Shown here piece by piece: positions 22,521 through 31,604 of a stretch of 64,000 nt of DNA. The notes under the pieces were generated by a model. That model was not told the origin of the DNA. It saw only the letters and a list, made by a program, of their open reading frames with translations, and made no database searches. The position numbers were made by a program, and so were the translations under genes. Every line of letters begins with the position of its first letter. Within the stretch, counting starts at the first letter, position 1. The stretch comes from Saccharopolyspora phatthalungensis (GTDB lineage: Bacteria; Actinomycetota; Actinomycetes; Mycobacteriales; Pseudonocardiaceae): assembly GCF_014203395.1 (NCBI RefSeq), contig NZ_JACHIW010000001.1:5501501-5565500 (forward strand), in the 5' to 3' direction.

Positions 22521-22959
22521 GGTGATTTCTCCCGGTCTCGCGCGGAAAGCAGTGACGCGAATGCGGCGTTGTCCCGTGGCCAAATCTACGGCCGGAAACG
22601 AGGCCGCGCAGCGAGACCAAATATGGGAAAGTTCACACTAAGTTAATATTTGAAACTCTCAGTGACCGGTTTGTGGGGGGTCGCCTCATTGGAATTCATT
22701 TGTCCATTTTGTCGGCGAATGTGGGTAAATAGTGGCGATGAGCTGGGAGTTTATCTCATTGAATCCTTAACTGCATGGTATATACCAAAGTCTTGATAAA
22801 GATATTGGACATATTTGACCAACGGGAGAAGCGGCCCGGTTGGGTGCCGTTCTCCCCTTTTGGCCAGGCGCCCCCGTCCCCGTTATCCGGCCAGGTGCAC
22901 TGCATTCGGCGCGGCTATGCGGACGGGCTGTCAACGGGATGCGGGGGCTGCCGACGACG
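22521..22959. other. AT-rich narG upstream region
   Basis: The stretch from about 22620 to 22820 is far richer in A+T than the surroundings and should contain the minus-strand narG promoter. TTCA and TGAA half-sites flank the TTAATATT core (about 22630-22652). TTGG and CCAA arms enclose 10 nt at about 22804-22821. No single match to a known FNR, CRP or NnaR site is good enough to name. No gene is seen. Confidence 0.5.
22824..22861. terminator. Hairpin terminator between the molybdoenzyme gene and narG
   Basis: The arms GGGAGAA(g)CGGC (22824-22835) and GCCGTTCTCCC (22846-22856) pair with one bulged base and are followed on the plus strand by CTTTT. It sits about 100 bp past the stop of the minus-strand oxidoreductase gene and may insulate narG from read-through. 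The T-run is on the opposite strand, so its direction is uncertain. Confidence 0.6.
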
Positions 22960-24483
22960 TCATGCGGCGCAGGTGAACCGCACGGAATGCCAACCGGTCG
23001 CGCCGTTCGGGATGACCGCGTGGCGCTCCGGCGTCTGCGGCTGCCCGGAGCGGTCGGTGGCTCGGCATTCCACGACGTGGTCGCCGGGCGGGAGGTGCAG
23101 GGTCGTGCGCCACATCCGCCAGGTGTCCCGGCTGACGTCGGTCGCGAGCTCGGCGGGCTGCCACGCGCCGCCATCGGCCCGCACCTCGACCCGGTCGATG
23201 CCGGTGTGCTGCGCCCAGGCGATCCCGGCCACCGTGAACGCCCCGGCGGGCACGGAAGCCCCCGCGCGCGGACGGTCGATGCGAGACTCGGTCTTGATCG
23301 GCGCCTGCCGGGCCCACCCCCGCCGTTCCCAGTAGTGCGCCCGGCCGAACGTGGTGACCTCGGCGTCCACCAGCCACTTGGTCGCCGACACGTAGCCGTA
23401 GAGTCCGGGAACCACCATGCGGACCGGAAACCCGTGTTCGAGGGGCAGGGGCTCGCCGTTCATGCCGACGGCCAGCAGCGCGCCCCGGTCCGGTTCGAGC
23501 AACACGTCGAGCGGAGTGCCGGCGGTGTAGCCGTCGACGCTGGTGGTGAACAGCTGCTGGGCGCCCGGCCGCACCCCAGCCTCCAGCAGCAGGTCCCGCA
23601 CCGGCACACCGACGAACGTGGCCGTGGAGATCAGCGGGCCGCCGACCTCGTTGGAGACGCAGGTGAGCGTGATCGGGCGGGCTTCCAAACGGCGCTGGAG
23701 CAGATCGTCGAAGCTCAGCACCAGTTCGCGCTGCACCATCCCGTGCAGCCGCAGCCGCCAGTCCTCGGCGCGAACCTGCGGCACCACCAGCGCGGTGTCG
23801 ATCCGGTAGAAGTCCCGGTTGGGGGTCAGAAACGTCGGGGTGCCGGAGGCGACGAAGTCGGCGTCGGGCGGGATCGGGGGGGCCGTGACCTTAGGGATTC
23901 GCGCGGCGGCCGCGAGCTGCGACGAGGTCACGCCCGCGCCCCGCTGCAGGAAACCGCCGGCGATGCCGGCGGCTCCCGCGCCGAGGACCACCAGGGTCGA
24001 GGCGACCAGGAACCGCCGCCGATCCGCGTCCACCTCGACCGGAGCCTCGGGAGCCACCGCGGCGACGTGGTGCAACCACCAGAACACCACGACGCCGACC
24101 ACCAACGAGGTCAGCGGCGCGGCCAAGCCGCCCGTCGGCCGGGCTAACGCGGCACCGACGCCGACTAGGCCGAACACGCCGATCACCAGCACCCCAGGCC
24201 ACCAGTGCCGCCGGGACAGCAGCCCGGCCACGGCGGCCAGCAGTGCGATCACGATGGTCATTCCGGTCAGCAGTGCCAGTTTGTCGGCAGTGCCGAACAG
24301 CGCGATGGCGAACTCCTTCACCGGCTCCGGCGTGAGGTCGATCAGCGTGTTGCCCACCACCGCGAACGGCGAGGTCCGGGGGGAAGTGAGGCCCGCGACG
24401 AGGTGTCCCGCGCCGAGCGCGGCGGCAGCGGCGAGCACGCCGACTACGGCGGCGCGCAGCCGCGGGATCGGTAACGAGGTCAT
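22960..24483 (-). CDS. Membrane-anchored sulfite-oxidase-fold molybdopterin oxidoreductase
   Basis: This 507-aa protein has four to five transmembrane helices (residues about 8-135), a twin-arginine-like RRRFL before a further hydrophobic segment, and an oxidoreductase molybdopterin-binding domain. LTCVSNEVGG provides the molybdenum-ligating Cys, and PLEHGFPVR and GLYGYVSATKW fit the fold. A Mo-co dimerisation domain ends the protein (ITCR-type DVSRDTWRMW region). The fold covers sulfite oxidases and methionine-sulfoxide-type reductases; the substrate is unknown. It is divergent from the SDR/glycosyltransferase cluster, a neighbourhood that may be functional. Confidence 0.82.
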   Translation of the reverse strand: MTSLPIPRLRAAVVGVLAAAAALGAGHLVAGLTSPRTSPFAVVGNTLIDLTPEPVKEFAIALFGTADKLALLTGMTIVIALLAAVAGLLSRRHWWPGVLVIGVFGLVGVGAALARPTGGLAAPLTSLVVGVVVFWWLHHVAAVAPEAPVEVDADRRRFLVASTLVVLGAGAAGIAGGFLQRGAGVTSSQLAAAARIPKVTAPPIPPDADFVASGTPTFLTPNRDFYRIDTALVVPQVRAEDWRLRLHGMVQRELVLSFDDLLQRRLEARPITLTCVSNEVGGPLISTATFVGVPVRDLLLEAGVRPGAQQLFTTSVDGYTAGTPLDVLLEPDRGALLAVGMNGEPLPLEHGFPVRMVVPGLYGYVSATKWLVDAEVTTFGRAHYWERRGWARQAPIKTESRIDRPRAGASVPAGAFTVAGIAWAQHTGIDRVEVRADGGAWQPAELATDVSRDTWRMWRTTLHLPPGDHVVECRATDRSGQPQTPERHAVIPNGATGWHSVRFTCAA

Positions 24484-24635
24484 ACCCCTATTCGACGTCG
24501 GCCGGAGCGTCTTGGCCAGTGAAAGCGCCGCGACGGCAAGACCGACGTAAGACCGACGGCCAAGATCTGCCGGGATGATGACGGTGCGGCGCGCTCGACG
24601 GGCCGCCCGATGCCCGTCGCCCTTACCGTCGAGGC

Positions 24636-25700
24636 GTGCGAATTCTGGTTACCGGCGGTGCCGGGTTCATCGGGTCAGCCATCGCCGATGCGTTGGCCGA
24701 CCGAGGCCACTGCGTAGTGCTGCTCGACGCGTTCCTCCCGCAGGCACACGGGACCGTGCCCCGGTCGTGCCACCCGCTGGTGCAGGGCGACGTGCGGGAT
24801 GCCGAGGTCCTGCGCGGACTGCTCGGCGGCGTGGACGTCGTGTGCCACCAGGCCGCGATGGTCGGTCACGGCGTCGATCCGTCGGACATGCCCGACTACG
24901 CCTCGCACAACGACTATGGCACCGCTGTGTTGCTGGCCGCGATGCACGAGTCCGGGGTACGTCGCCTGGTGCTGGCGTCGTCGATGGTCGTCTACGGCGA
25001 GGGCCGCTACCGCTGTTCGCAGCACTCGCTGGTGCGGGCGGCCCCCCGGAGAGCCGACGACCTCGCCGCCGGGCAGTACGAGCCCAGATGCCCAGCCTGC
25101 GGCACGCCGCTCGAACCCGAGGTCGTCCCGGAGGACGCCGCGCCCGACCCTCGCAGCACCTACGCGGCGACCAAGCTCGCCCAAGAACATCTCGCCGCAG
25201 CGTGGGCCCGGCAAACCGGCGGTGGCGTGTGGGCGTTGCGCTACCACAACGTTTACGGGCCGTGGATGCCCAGCGGGACCCCGTATGCGGGGGTGGCGTC
25301 GCTGTTCCGCTCCGCGCTGCATCACGGCGAAGCGCCGATCGTCCTGGAAGACGGCCGCCAACGGCGGGATTTCGTGCACGTCACCGACGTCGCAGCCGCC
25401 AACGTCGCCGCGGTGGAAACCGAGGCTCCGCAAGGAGAACTGGACGCGCTGAACGTCTGTTCGGGCCGACCGCACACGATCGGCGAACTAGCCGCCGAGC
25501 TCGCCCGGGCTTTCGGCGGGCCGACTCCGCGCATCGTGGGCGGTTCGCGGCCCAACGACGTGCGCCACATCGTGGCCGATCCGGCGAAAGCGGCGCGTGT
25601 GCTGGGGTTTCGGGCCGAGGTTGATTTCGGCGCGGGCGTGGCCGCTTTCGCACAAGACCCGCTACGCGAGCCCGCGGCTGTGGTTTCTGATTTTGCCTGA
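24636..25700 (+). CDS. Extended SDR nucleotide-sugar epimerase/dehydratase
   Basis: This 354-aa extended short-chain dehydrogenase has GGAGFIGSA at the N-terminus for NAD binding and SSMVVYGEG and YAATK as the catalytic Ser and Tyr/Lys. Between them is a CPACG insert (about residues 151-155) as seen in some dTDP-rhamnose 4-epimerase-like enzymes. Sugar-nucleotide substrate is expected from the family; the exact reaction is not determined. The GTG start lies 150 bp from the divergent molybdoenzyme, and a GT2, DUF2064 and methyltransferase follow. Confidence 0.82.
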   Translation: MRILVTGGAGFIGSAIADALADRGHCVVLLDAFLPQAHGTVPRSCHPLVQGDVRDAEVLRGLLGGVDVVCHQAAMVGHGVDPSDMPDYASHNDYGTAVLLAAMHESGVRRLVLASSMVVYGEGRYRCSQHSLVRAAPRRADDLAAGQYEPRCPACGTPLEPEVVPEDAAPDPRSTYAATKLAQEHLAAAWARQTGGGVWALRYHNVYGPWMPSGTPYAGVASLFRSALHHGEAPIVLEDGRQRRDFVHVTDVAAANVAAVETEAPQGELDALNVCSGRPHTIGELAAELARAFGGPTPRIVGGSRPNDVRHIVADPAKAARVLGFRAEVDFGAGVAAFAQDPLREPAAVVSDFA

Positions 25701-25926
25701 AATTGGAGAATTTCGGCCGGGCGGCCGGTGCGAGAGGTGTACCGGGGTCGGCAACGGGGTAGCCAGTACTCGAACTACTCGAACAGCGGTGCGTGCCTGT
25801 GCAGCACGGCGGTGGTGAACGCGATCAGATCGGCGCGCCGCCGCTGAGCACCGGCGTGCGGGCGTAAAGATTCCTCAAGCCTGTCACGGGTTTCGGTTCC
25901 GTCCACATTGAGCTTCACTGGCACTC

Positions 25927-26580
25927 ATGCACGATGTGGACGTAGTGTTGCCGTGCTTGGATGAAGCGGCGGCAATACCCGGGGTGCTGGGGGCGATTCC
26001 GCGCGGTTTCCGGCCGCTGGTGGTGGACAACGGGTCCCGGGACGGCTCGGCCGAGATCGCCGCTGCGCACGGCGCGGTGGTGGTCCGCGAGCCCCGCCGT
26101 GGCTATGGGGCGGCCGTGCACGCCGGTTTGATGGCAGTGGAGGGGGAATTCGTCTGCTTCCTGGATTGCGATGGCTCGCTGGACCCGGCCGTGCTGCCGA
26201 CGCTGGTAGGCCTGGTGCGCCAGGGGCAGGCGGATCTGGCGGTCGGAAGGCGGGTTCCGGTGTCGGCCAAGGCGTGGCCTTGGCATGCGCGGGCGGGCAA
26301 CGCCTTGATCGCCCGGCTGCTGCGGCGCCGCGGCCTGCCGGTGCACGACATCGCGCCGATCCGTGCCGCCAGGCGAACAGCCTTGCTACGGTTGGGGATC
26401 GCCGACCGCGCCTTCGGCTATCCGCTCGAACTGCTGTGCAAGGCCGCGGCGGCACAGTGGCGAGTGTGCGAGCTGGATGTCGAATACCGGCCTCGCGCAT
26501 CCGGAACCCGGTCGAAGGTTTCCGGCTCGGTGCTCGGCACGATCCGCGCCGTCCGCGACATGGCGGGGGTGTTGCGATGA
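25927..26580 (+). CDS. Family 2 glycosyltransferase
   Basis: This 217-aa GT-A glycosyltransferase has VVLPCLDEAAAIP at the N-terminus, VVDNGSRDGS for nucleotide binding, and the metal-binding FLDCDGSLDP. It lacks transmembrane helices. It is short, like the GT2 proteins found beside DUF2064 proteins (TIGR04282/TIGR04283-type pairs). The stop overlaps the next start (ATGA). Confidence 0.82.
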   Translation: MHDVDVVLPCLDEAAAIPGVLGAIPRGFRPLVVDNGSRDGSAEIAAAHGAVVVREPRRGYGAAVHAGLMAVEGEFVCFLDCDGSLDPAVLPTLVGLVRQGQADLAVGRRVPVSAKAWPWHARAGNALIARLLRRRGLPVHDIAPIRAARRTALLRLGIADRAFGYPLELLCKAAAAQWRVCELDVEYRPRASGTRSKVSGSVLGTIRAVRDMAGVLR

Positions 26581-27263
26581 GCACGACGGCGCTTCTCGTG
26601 GTGGCGAAAGCCCCTGTTCCCGGCCTGGCCAAGACCAGGTTGTGCCCGCCCGCAACGTATGCCGAAGCGGCTCACATCGCCGCCGCGAGCCTGCTGGACA
26701 CAGTGGACGCGGTTCGGCGCACGCCCAACGTCCGGCCGGTGGTGGCCATGGTCGGGGATCTGGACGCGGCAGCCTGTTCGACAGAGCTGCGCGACGCGCT
26801 GCGCGGCTGGACGGTTCTCGGCCAACGGGGTGATGGTTTCCCCGCGCGGTTGGCCGCGGCCCACGCCGACACCGCCGACGCACATCCCGGCCTCCCGATC
26901 ATGCAAATCGGGATGGATACCCCGCAGGTGACACCCGGGCTGCTAGCCGAGGCGTGCGAAGCGCTCGGCACCGCGGACGCGGCGCTCGGCTTGGCCGGGG
27001 ACGGCGGCTGGTGGGCGGCCGGTTTCCGGTCGGTCGCCCATGCCCGGCTGCTGCGCGGAATCCCCACGTCTCGCGCCGATACCGGCGAGCGAACCTTGGC
27101 GGCCTTGCATGCCGCCGGCCTGCGCGTCGCCACATTGCCCATACTGTCCGATGTGGACACCATGGAAGACGCGTGGCGCGTTGCGGATCTGTTGCCGCAT
27201 TCCCGTTTCGTGGCGAGCCTGCCGTCCCGGTGCGATAGTGCGGGTGCGGTCGATGAGCGGTGA
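26577..27263 (+). CDS. DUF2064/TIGR04282-type nucleotidyl- or glycosyltransferase
   Basis: This 228-aa protein of the DUF2064 group opens with LLVVAKAPVPGLAKTRLCP, the diagnostic P-loop-like start, and continues with MQIGMDTPQV and the LGLAGDGGWWAAGF motif. Members are related to CofC-type nucleotidyltransferases and are commonly paired with a short GT2, as here. The ATG at 26577 overlaps the GT2 stop. The longer open frame from 26166 lies inside the GT2 gene in another phase. Confidence 0.82.
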   Translation: MSTTALLVVAKAPVPGLAKTRLCPPATYAEAAHIAAASLLDTVDAVRRTPNVRPVVAMVGDLDAAACSTELRDALRGWTVLGQRGDGFPARLAAAHADTADAHPGLPIMQIGMDTPQVTPGLLAEACEALGTADAALGLAGDGGWWAAGFRSVAHARLLRGIPTSRADTGERTLAALHAAGLRVATLPILSDVDTMEDAWRVADLLPHSRFVASLPSRCDSAGAVDER

Positions 27264-27930
27264 GTTCGATGTCGCGCTGCACGGTGCCGTTTGCACCCTG
27301 CTGACCAGCGACGGCAACGTGCGGACGTTGCCGGGGCGGCGCTGGTCCGCCGCACCCGACGCCGCCGACCGGCACCTGCTGCGCACCTGCCGAGGCCCGA
27401 CGCTCGATATCGGCTGCGGGCCCGGTCGGCTCACGGCGGCGCTCACCGGCAGGGGCGTGGTGGCGCTCGGCATCGATACCTCCCAGCTCGCGGTGCGCCT
27501 TACGATCAGCCGGCGTGGCGTGGCGCTGTGCCGCGACGTGTTCCGCCCGGTTCCCGGTGCGGGCAATTGGCGCGAGGCGCTGCTCGTCGACGGAAACATC
27601 GGTATCGGCGGTGATCCGCGAGCGCTGTTGCGCCGGGTCTACCAGCTGCTGCGGTCCGGCGGACGTGCCTGGGTGGAAGTCGAACCGCCGGGTACCGGGC
27701 TGTGGCGGGGCACCGGCCGGGTCGCGCACGCTCAGGGGCGCGGCGCCGCGTTCCGCTGGGCGGTCGTCGGCGCGGATGCGATCGCTGCGCTGGCCGCGGT
27801 AAGCGGTTTCGGCCTGAGCCAGCTCGCCGAACATCACGGGCGGTGGCTCGCGGCGCTGGACTCGAACCCGGCGTCGTGGGAGTCCCTGGCCGGGAGCGCC
27901 AGCCCGGCGATGTGTCCGGGGCAACGTTGA
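27253..27930 (+). CDS. Class I SAM-dependent methyltransferase
   Basis: This 225-aa Rossmann methyltransferase has TLDIGCGPGRL (motif I, about residues 51-61) followed by ALGIDTS. It overlaps the DUF2064 gene by 11 bp, making SDR (after a gap), GT2, DUF2064 and methyltransferase one transcription unit. The methyl acceptor is presumably the product of the upstream transferases. Confidence 0.78.
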   Translation: MSGEFDVALHGAVCTLLTSDGNVRTLPGRRWSAAPDAADRHLLRTCRGPTLDIGCGPGRLTAALTGRGVVALGIDTSQLAVRLTISRRGVALCRDVFRPVPGAGNWREALLVDGNIGIGGDPRALLRRVYQLLRSGGRAWVEVEPPGTGLWRGTGRVAHAQGRGAAFRWAVVGADAIAALAAVSGFGLSQLAEHHGRWLAALDSNPASWESLAGSASPAMCPGQR

Positions 27931-28256
27931 CGCCACCCCGTGCGGGCATCGATGATCCCCCGGTGCGATTGGCTTGGATGTCCTTTGTGGACTCTTGGGG
28001 AGACTCGGAATGGTACCCGATGGTGGAATCACGTCGTTGCGGATGATCCGGCCGTTTGGTACGAATTTCCCTCGCTTGCCCGGATGCTTGCTCCAACGGG
28101 CACTCCTCGGTTGCCGGGCCGCGATTGGTCCGAACAGTCCCGTTGGCAAGCGATGTCATATCGGATACTGCATGCGAAATGCTGGCGAGCGATGGTAGTC
28201 GCGCCGGAACGGGCCGCACGCCCTGTCCCGTGGCTGCGCACGAATGTGAGGTGTCG
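27931..28256 (+). other. Leader region of the TerC gene
   Basis: About 325 bp without a coding gene. It begins with a CTTGGGGAGACTC stretch (27994-28006) resembling the start of the yybP-ykoY manganese riboswitch, which often precedes TerC-family genes in bacteria. Paired GC-rich stretches follow (for example around 28095-28125), but I could not assemble the full consensus. TTGGCA and GATACT near 28143-28169 are a weak promoter alternative. Confidence 0.3.
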
Positions 28257-29279
28257 ATGAACTTCCCGGTGTGGGTGTGGATCGCGACCCTGGCGGCGCT
28301 GGCCGCCCTGATCGTGGGCGACCTGGTGTTCGTCGGCCGCCGACCGCATGCGGTCGGAGTCCGGGAAGCGAGTCTCTGGGTCGCCTGCTACGTCGCCTTG
28401 GCCGCCCTGTTCGGCGGGATCCTGCTGGTCTTCGCCGGGCCCACCAGTGGCGCCGAGTTCTTCGCCGGCTACGTGACCGAATATAGCCTCTCGGTCGACA
28501 ACCTGTTCGTGTTCGTCATCATCATGTCGCGGTTCGCCGTGCCGAAGGAGCACCAGCACCGGGTGCTGTTCATCGGCATCGTGCTCTCGCTGGTGTTGCG
28601 CGGGGTATGCATCGCGGCCGGGGTTGCCGCCCTGAACGCCTTCAACTGGATCTTCTACATCTTCGGCGCGTTCCTGATCTACACGGCGCTCAAAGTCGCC
28701 AAGGACGGCGCCGGCGACGAACCCGAAGAGCCGGACAACGCGATCATCCGCACTTTGCAGCGTGTGCTGCCCACCTCCGGCTCGTACGACGGCGGCAAGA
28801 TGACCACCCGGGTCGACGGGCGGCGGCTGTTCACCCCGATGGTCGTGGTCGTCGCCGCGCTCGGGCTGGCCAACGTCGTCTTCGCGCTGGACTCGATGCC
28901 CGCGATCTTCGGCCTCACCAAGGACGGCTTCATCATCTTCACCGCGAACGCCTTCGCGCTGCTGGGCCTGCGGCAGCTGTACTTCGTCATCGGCGGCCTG
29001 CTGGACCGCCTGGTGTACCTCAGCTACGGCCTGTCCGTGGTCCTCGGCTTCATCGGCCTGAAGCTGATCATCGAGGCGCTGCACGGCTCGCACATCGACG
29101 AGATCCGTTTCGCGATCCCGGACATCGGCATCGCCGCCTCCCTGGGCTTCATCGTGCTCACCCTCGCCGTGACGACGGTGGCGAGCCTGCTCCGTTCCCG
29201 CTCGGCAGCGAAGGCCGCCGACCGGGACGCGCCGACCGAGGCACGCCAACCCGCGCACAGCGGCGAGCGCACCGCCTGA
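28257..29279 (+). CDS. TerC-family integral membrane protein
   Basis: This 340-aa protein has about nine transmembrane segments. The signature acids appear in VTEYSLSVDNLFVFVII and in NVVFALDSMPAIFGLTKD, both part of the TerC metal-translocation core. The family includes manganese exporters that metallate secreted proteins and the tellurium-resistance protein TerC. The ATG follows GAGGTG. No ter genes are nearby, so manganese homeostasis is likelier than tellurite resistance. Confidence 0.88.
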   Translation: MNFPVWVWIATLAALAALIVGDLVFVGRRPHAVGVREASLWVACYVALAALFGGILLVFAGPTSGAEFFAGYVTEYSLSVDNLFVFVIIMSRFAVPKEHQHRVLFIGIVLSLVLRGVCIAAGVAALNAFNWIFYIFGAFLIYTALKVAKDGAGDEPEEPDNAIIRTLQRVLPTSGSYDGGKMTTRVDGRRLFTPMVVVVAALGLANVVFALDSMPAIFGLTKDGFIIFTANAFALLGLRQLYFVIGGLLDRLVYLSYGLSVVLGFIGLKLIIEALHGSHIDEIRFAIPDIGIAASLGFIVLTLAVTTVASLLRSRSAAKAADRDAPTEARQPAHSGERTA

Positions 29280-29316
29280 CGACAGGATCCGATGTGGACG
29301 TGCCAGCGCACGAGGC

Positions 29317-29745
29317 ATGAGCAGGCGGAATACCAGGCGGGGCGGCGGCGTTCCTCTCGTTATGAGAAAGCGGACGCCGCAGGACGCGCCGTCCCCGCCC
29401 GAGCCGCGGACGGCACGGGAGTTAGTGGCCGAGGAGCGGGCGAGCGCGATGGCCCGGATCGAGTCGCTGGAACGCCATCTGGCCTCGATCCGCGAGGTCT
29501 CGACGTGGACGGGCACCGACGATGAGCACGACCCCGAGGGCGCCACCATCGCCTACGAGCGCGCCCAGGTGCAGAGCCTGCTCGCGGACGCCCGGCGGGA
29601 GCTCGATGCGCTGGAACGGGCCACCTCCCGCCTGGACGATGGCACCTACGGCGTGTGCGAACGGTGCGGAAAGCCCATCGGACCGGAGCGCCTGGAAGCG
29701 TTGCCGGCCGCGACGACCTGCATCGCCTGCGCCACCCGCCGCTGA
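29317..29745 (+). CDS. TraR/DksA-type zinc-finger protein
   Basis: This protein of up to 142 aa has a coiled-coil N-terminal half (residues about 40-105) and a C-terminal four-cysteine zinc finger (CERCGKP ... CIAC) typical of the DksA/TraR family. That family binds the RNA polymerase secondary channel. ATG at 29362 is an alternative start giving 127 aa. It follows terC by 37 bp on the same strand. Confidence 0.82.
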   Translation: MSRRNTRRGGGVPLVMRKRTPQDAPSPPEPRTARELVAEERASAMARIESLERHLASIREVSTWTGTDDEHDPEGATIAYERAQVQSLLADARRELDALERATSRLDDGTYGVCERCGKPIGPERLEALPAATTCIACATRR

Positions 29746-29753
29746 GCGTTCCT

Positions 29754-30530
29754 TCACCGCCTTGCCAGGTCCACGATCGCGCCGATCACCTCCGGCCCGT
29801 CGAGCAGCCGCAGGTCGTTGTGGCCCGCCCCCGGAACCTCGATGCGGCGGGTGCCGGGCAGGACCCCGGCCACGGCGCGGCTCTGCTCGGGCGGCACGAT
29901 CGTGTCAGCGGTGCCGTGCACGACGGTGACCGGGCACCGCACCTCGGCGAGGTGCGAGACCAGCGGGTAGCGGTCCCGAAGCAGCAGTTCCACCGGTAAG
30001 AACGGGTAGTGCAGCCGTCCGAGCGAGGTCAGGTCGGTGAACGGCGAACGCAACACCAGACCAGCGGGCGGTTCCTGCGCCGCAAGCTCGGTGACCACCG
30101 CGGCACCGAGGCTTTCCCCGAAGTAGATCAACCGGCCAGCGGGCATCCCGGCCTCGTCGACGAGGAAGCTGCGCGCGGCCCGGACGTCCCGGGCGAGCCC
30201 GTCTTGACCGGGATGACCCGGATTGCCGCCGTAACCTCGGTAATCGAACAGCAGTACCGCGAGGCCCTGGTCGGTGAGCGCATCCGCCAGGGGTGCCCGC
30301 AGCGATCGGTCGCCGCCATTGCCGTTGGCGACGAGCACGGCGAAGTTTCGCTTGAACCCGCGTGCGGGCACGTACCAGGCCCCGAGCTCCAACCCGTCGC
30401 TGGTGCGCAGCGACTTCTCCTGCGCTCCCGCGATGACTGCCGCGGCCGGGGGCAGTGGCCCGCGGGACGGGAAGTAGATCAGCTTTCGCTGAAACGCCAA
30501 GGTCAACGCCATCACCACGACAACTGTCAA
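29754..30530 (-). CDS. Membrane-anchored alpha/beta hydrolase
   Basis: This protein of about 258 aa has an N-terminal transmembrane helix followed by FQRKLIYFPSRG, an arrangement typical of ABHD13-like hydrolases. The nucleophile elbow is GESLGAA, the acid lies in HGTADTIVP and the catalytic His in GAGHNDL. The start is uncertain: TTG at 30530 keeps the anchor, and ATG at 30512 shortens it. The frame is open to 30767 inside the upstream glxA-like gene. The substrate is unknown. Confidence 0.75.
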   Translation of the reverse strand: MTVVVVMALTLAFQRKLIYFPSRGPLPPAAAVIAGAQEKSLRTSDGLELGAWYVPARGFKRNFAVLVANGNGGDRSLRAPLADALTDQGLAVLLFDYRGYGGNPGHPGQDGLARDVRAARSFLVDEAGMPAGRLIYFGESLGAAVVTELAAQEPPAGLVLRSPFTDLTSLGRLHYPFLPVELLLRDRYPLVSHLAEVRCPVTVVHGTADTIVPPEQSRAVAGVLPGTRRIEVPGAGHNDLRLLDGPEVIGAIVDLARR

Positions 30531-30576
30531 TACCGCGACAAGGACCCCGTCGCCACACCTGCCCAGTCTGCACCGC

Positions 30577-31545
30577 TCAGTCGGCGCCCGCGGCGGCCGG
30601 ACGGGAGAAGGTGCGCCGGTAGTCGCGCGGCGTGACCCCGACGATGCGCCGGAAGTGGTGGCGCAGTAGCGCGGCCGTGCCGAACCCGCATTCGCGCGCG
30701 ATCTGGTCGATGCCCAGTGGGGAGTCTTCGAGCAGCCGCCGGGCATGTAGCACGCGCTGGGTGACAAGCCACTGGTTCGGGGTGGTCCCCGTTTCGGCGA
30801 CGAAGCGCCGCGCGAAGGTGCGCTGAGACATCTGGGCCCGCCCGGCGAGGCTGGCGACGGTGTGCTCGGTGTCCAGCGTCTCGTGCATCCAGCTCAGCAA
30901 CGGTTCGAGGCTGTCCCCGGAGTGCTCCGGGACCGGCAGGTCGATGAACTGCCGCTGCCCGCCGTCGCGTTGTGGCGGAATCACCATCCGCCGGGCGATC
31001 TTCATCGCCGCCGTGGCGCCGAGTTCTCGGCGGATCAAGTGCAGGCAGGCGTCGATGCCGGCGGCGGTGCCCGCGCTGGTCACCACGTTGCCGTCGTCGA
31101 CGTAGAGCACGTCCGGATCGAGCTGCGTGGTCGGGAACCGGCGGCGGAATTCGGCCGCGTGGTACCAGTGCGTCGTGCATCGCCGACCGTCGAGAATCCC
31201 GGCGGCACCGAGCACGAACGCCCCGGTGCACACCGAGAGCACGGTGGCCCCGCGAGCCTCGGCCGCCCGCAGTCCGGCAAGCACTCCCGGCGGGTAGGCG
31301 TCCCGGATCCGGCATGCCGGGACCGCGACGACATCGGCCCCGTCCAGGCCATCGAGACCGTGCTCGGGGACGAGACTCATTCCCACGGACGTGCGCAGCG
31401 GAGCCCCGGGGCGTTCGCCGCACACCCGGAACTCGATCGGCGGCACGCCGTCGGCGGTGCGGTCGAGGCCGAACACCTCGCACAGCACGCCGAGTTCGAA
31501 CGGCGCGGCGGCGTCCAGAACAACCGCCGCGACGGTGCTCAGCAT
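30577..31545 (-). CDS. GlxA-type AraC regulator with DJ-1/PfpI domain
   Basis: This 322-aa transcription factor has an N-terminal class-I glutamine-amidotransferase-like (DJ-1/PfpI) sensor domain. VLSVCTGAFVLGAAG with its Cys is near residue 105. The C-terminal AraC double helix-turn-helix runs from about residue 218 (MSQRTFARRF, IARECGFGTAALLRHHFRR). The ATG at 31545 begins MLSTVAAVVLD. It is upstream of the hydrolase on the same strand and divergent from a small gene; palindromes in the 125-bp gap may be its operator. Confidence 0.85.
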   Translation of the reverse strand: MLSTVAAVVLDAAAPFELGVLCEVFGLDRTADGVPPIEFRVCGERPGAPLRTSVGMSLVPEHGLDGLDGADVVAVPACRIRDAYPPGVLAGLRAAEARGATVLSVCTGAFVLGAAGILDGRRCTTHWYHAAEFRRRFPTTQLDPDVLYVDDGNVVTSAGTAAGIDACLHLIRRELGATAAMKIARRMVIPPQRDGGQRQFIDLPVPEHSGDSLEPLLSWMHETLDTEHTVASLAGRAQMSQRTFARRFVAETGTTPNQWLVTQRVLHARRLLEDSPLGIDQIARECGFGTAALLRHHFRRIVGVTPRDYRRTFSRPAAAGAD

Positions 31546-31590
31546 GCCGTCAACGGTAGCTGGCAGGATTTTATGGCACAACGGCATGAC

Positions 31591-31604
31591 TGCCACTGTT
31601 GGCA
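31591..31604. promoter_or_regulatory. Candidate operator of the GlxA-type regulator
   Basis: TGCCA and TGGCA arms flank CTGT, 46 bp upstream of the regulator start. Two direct GGCAGGA copies (31562-31568 and 31601-31607) surround it, an arrangement common for AraC-type sites. Confidence 0.35.
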
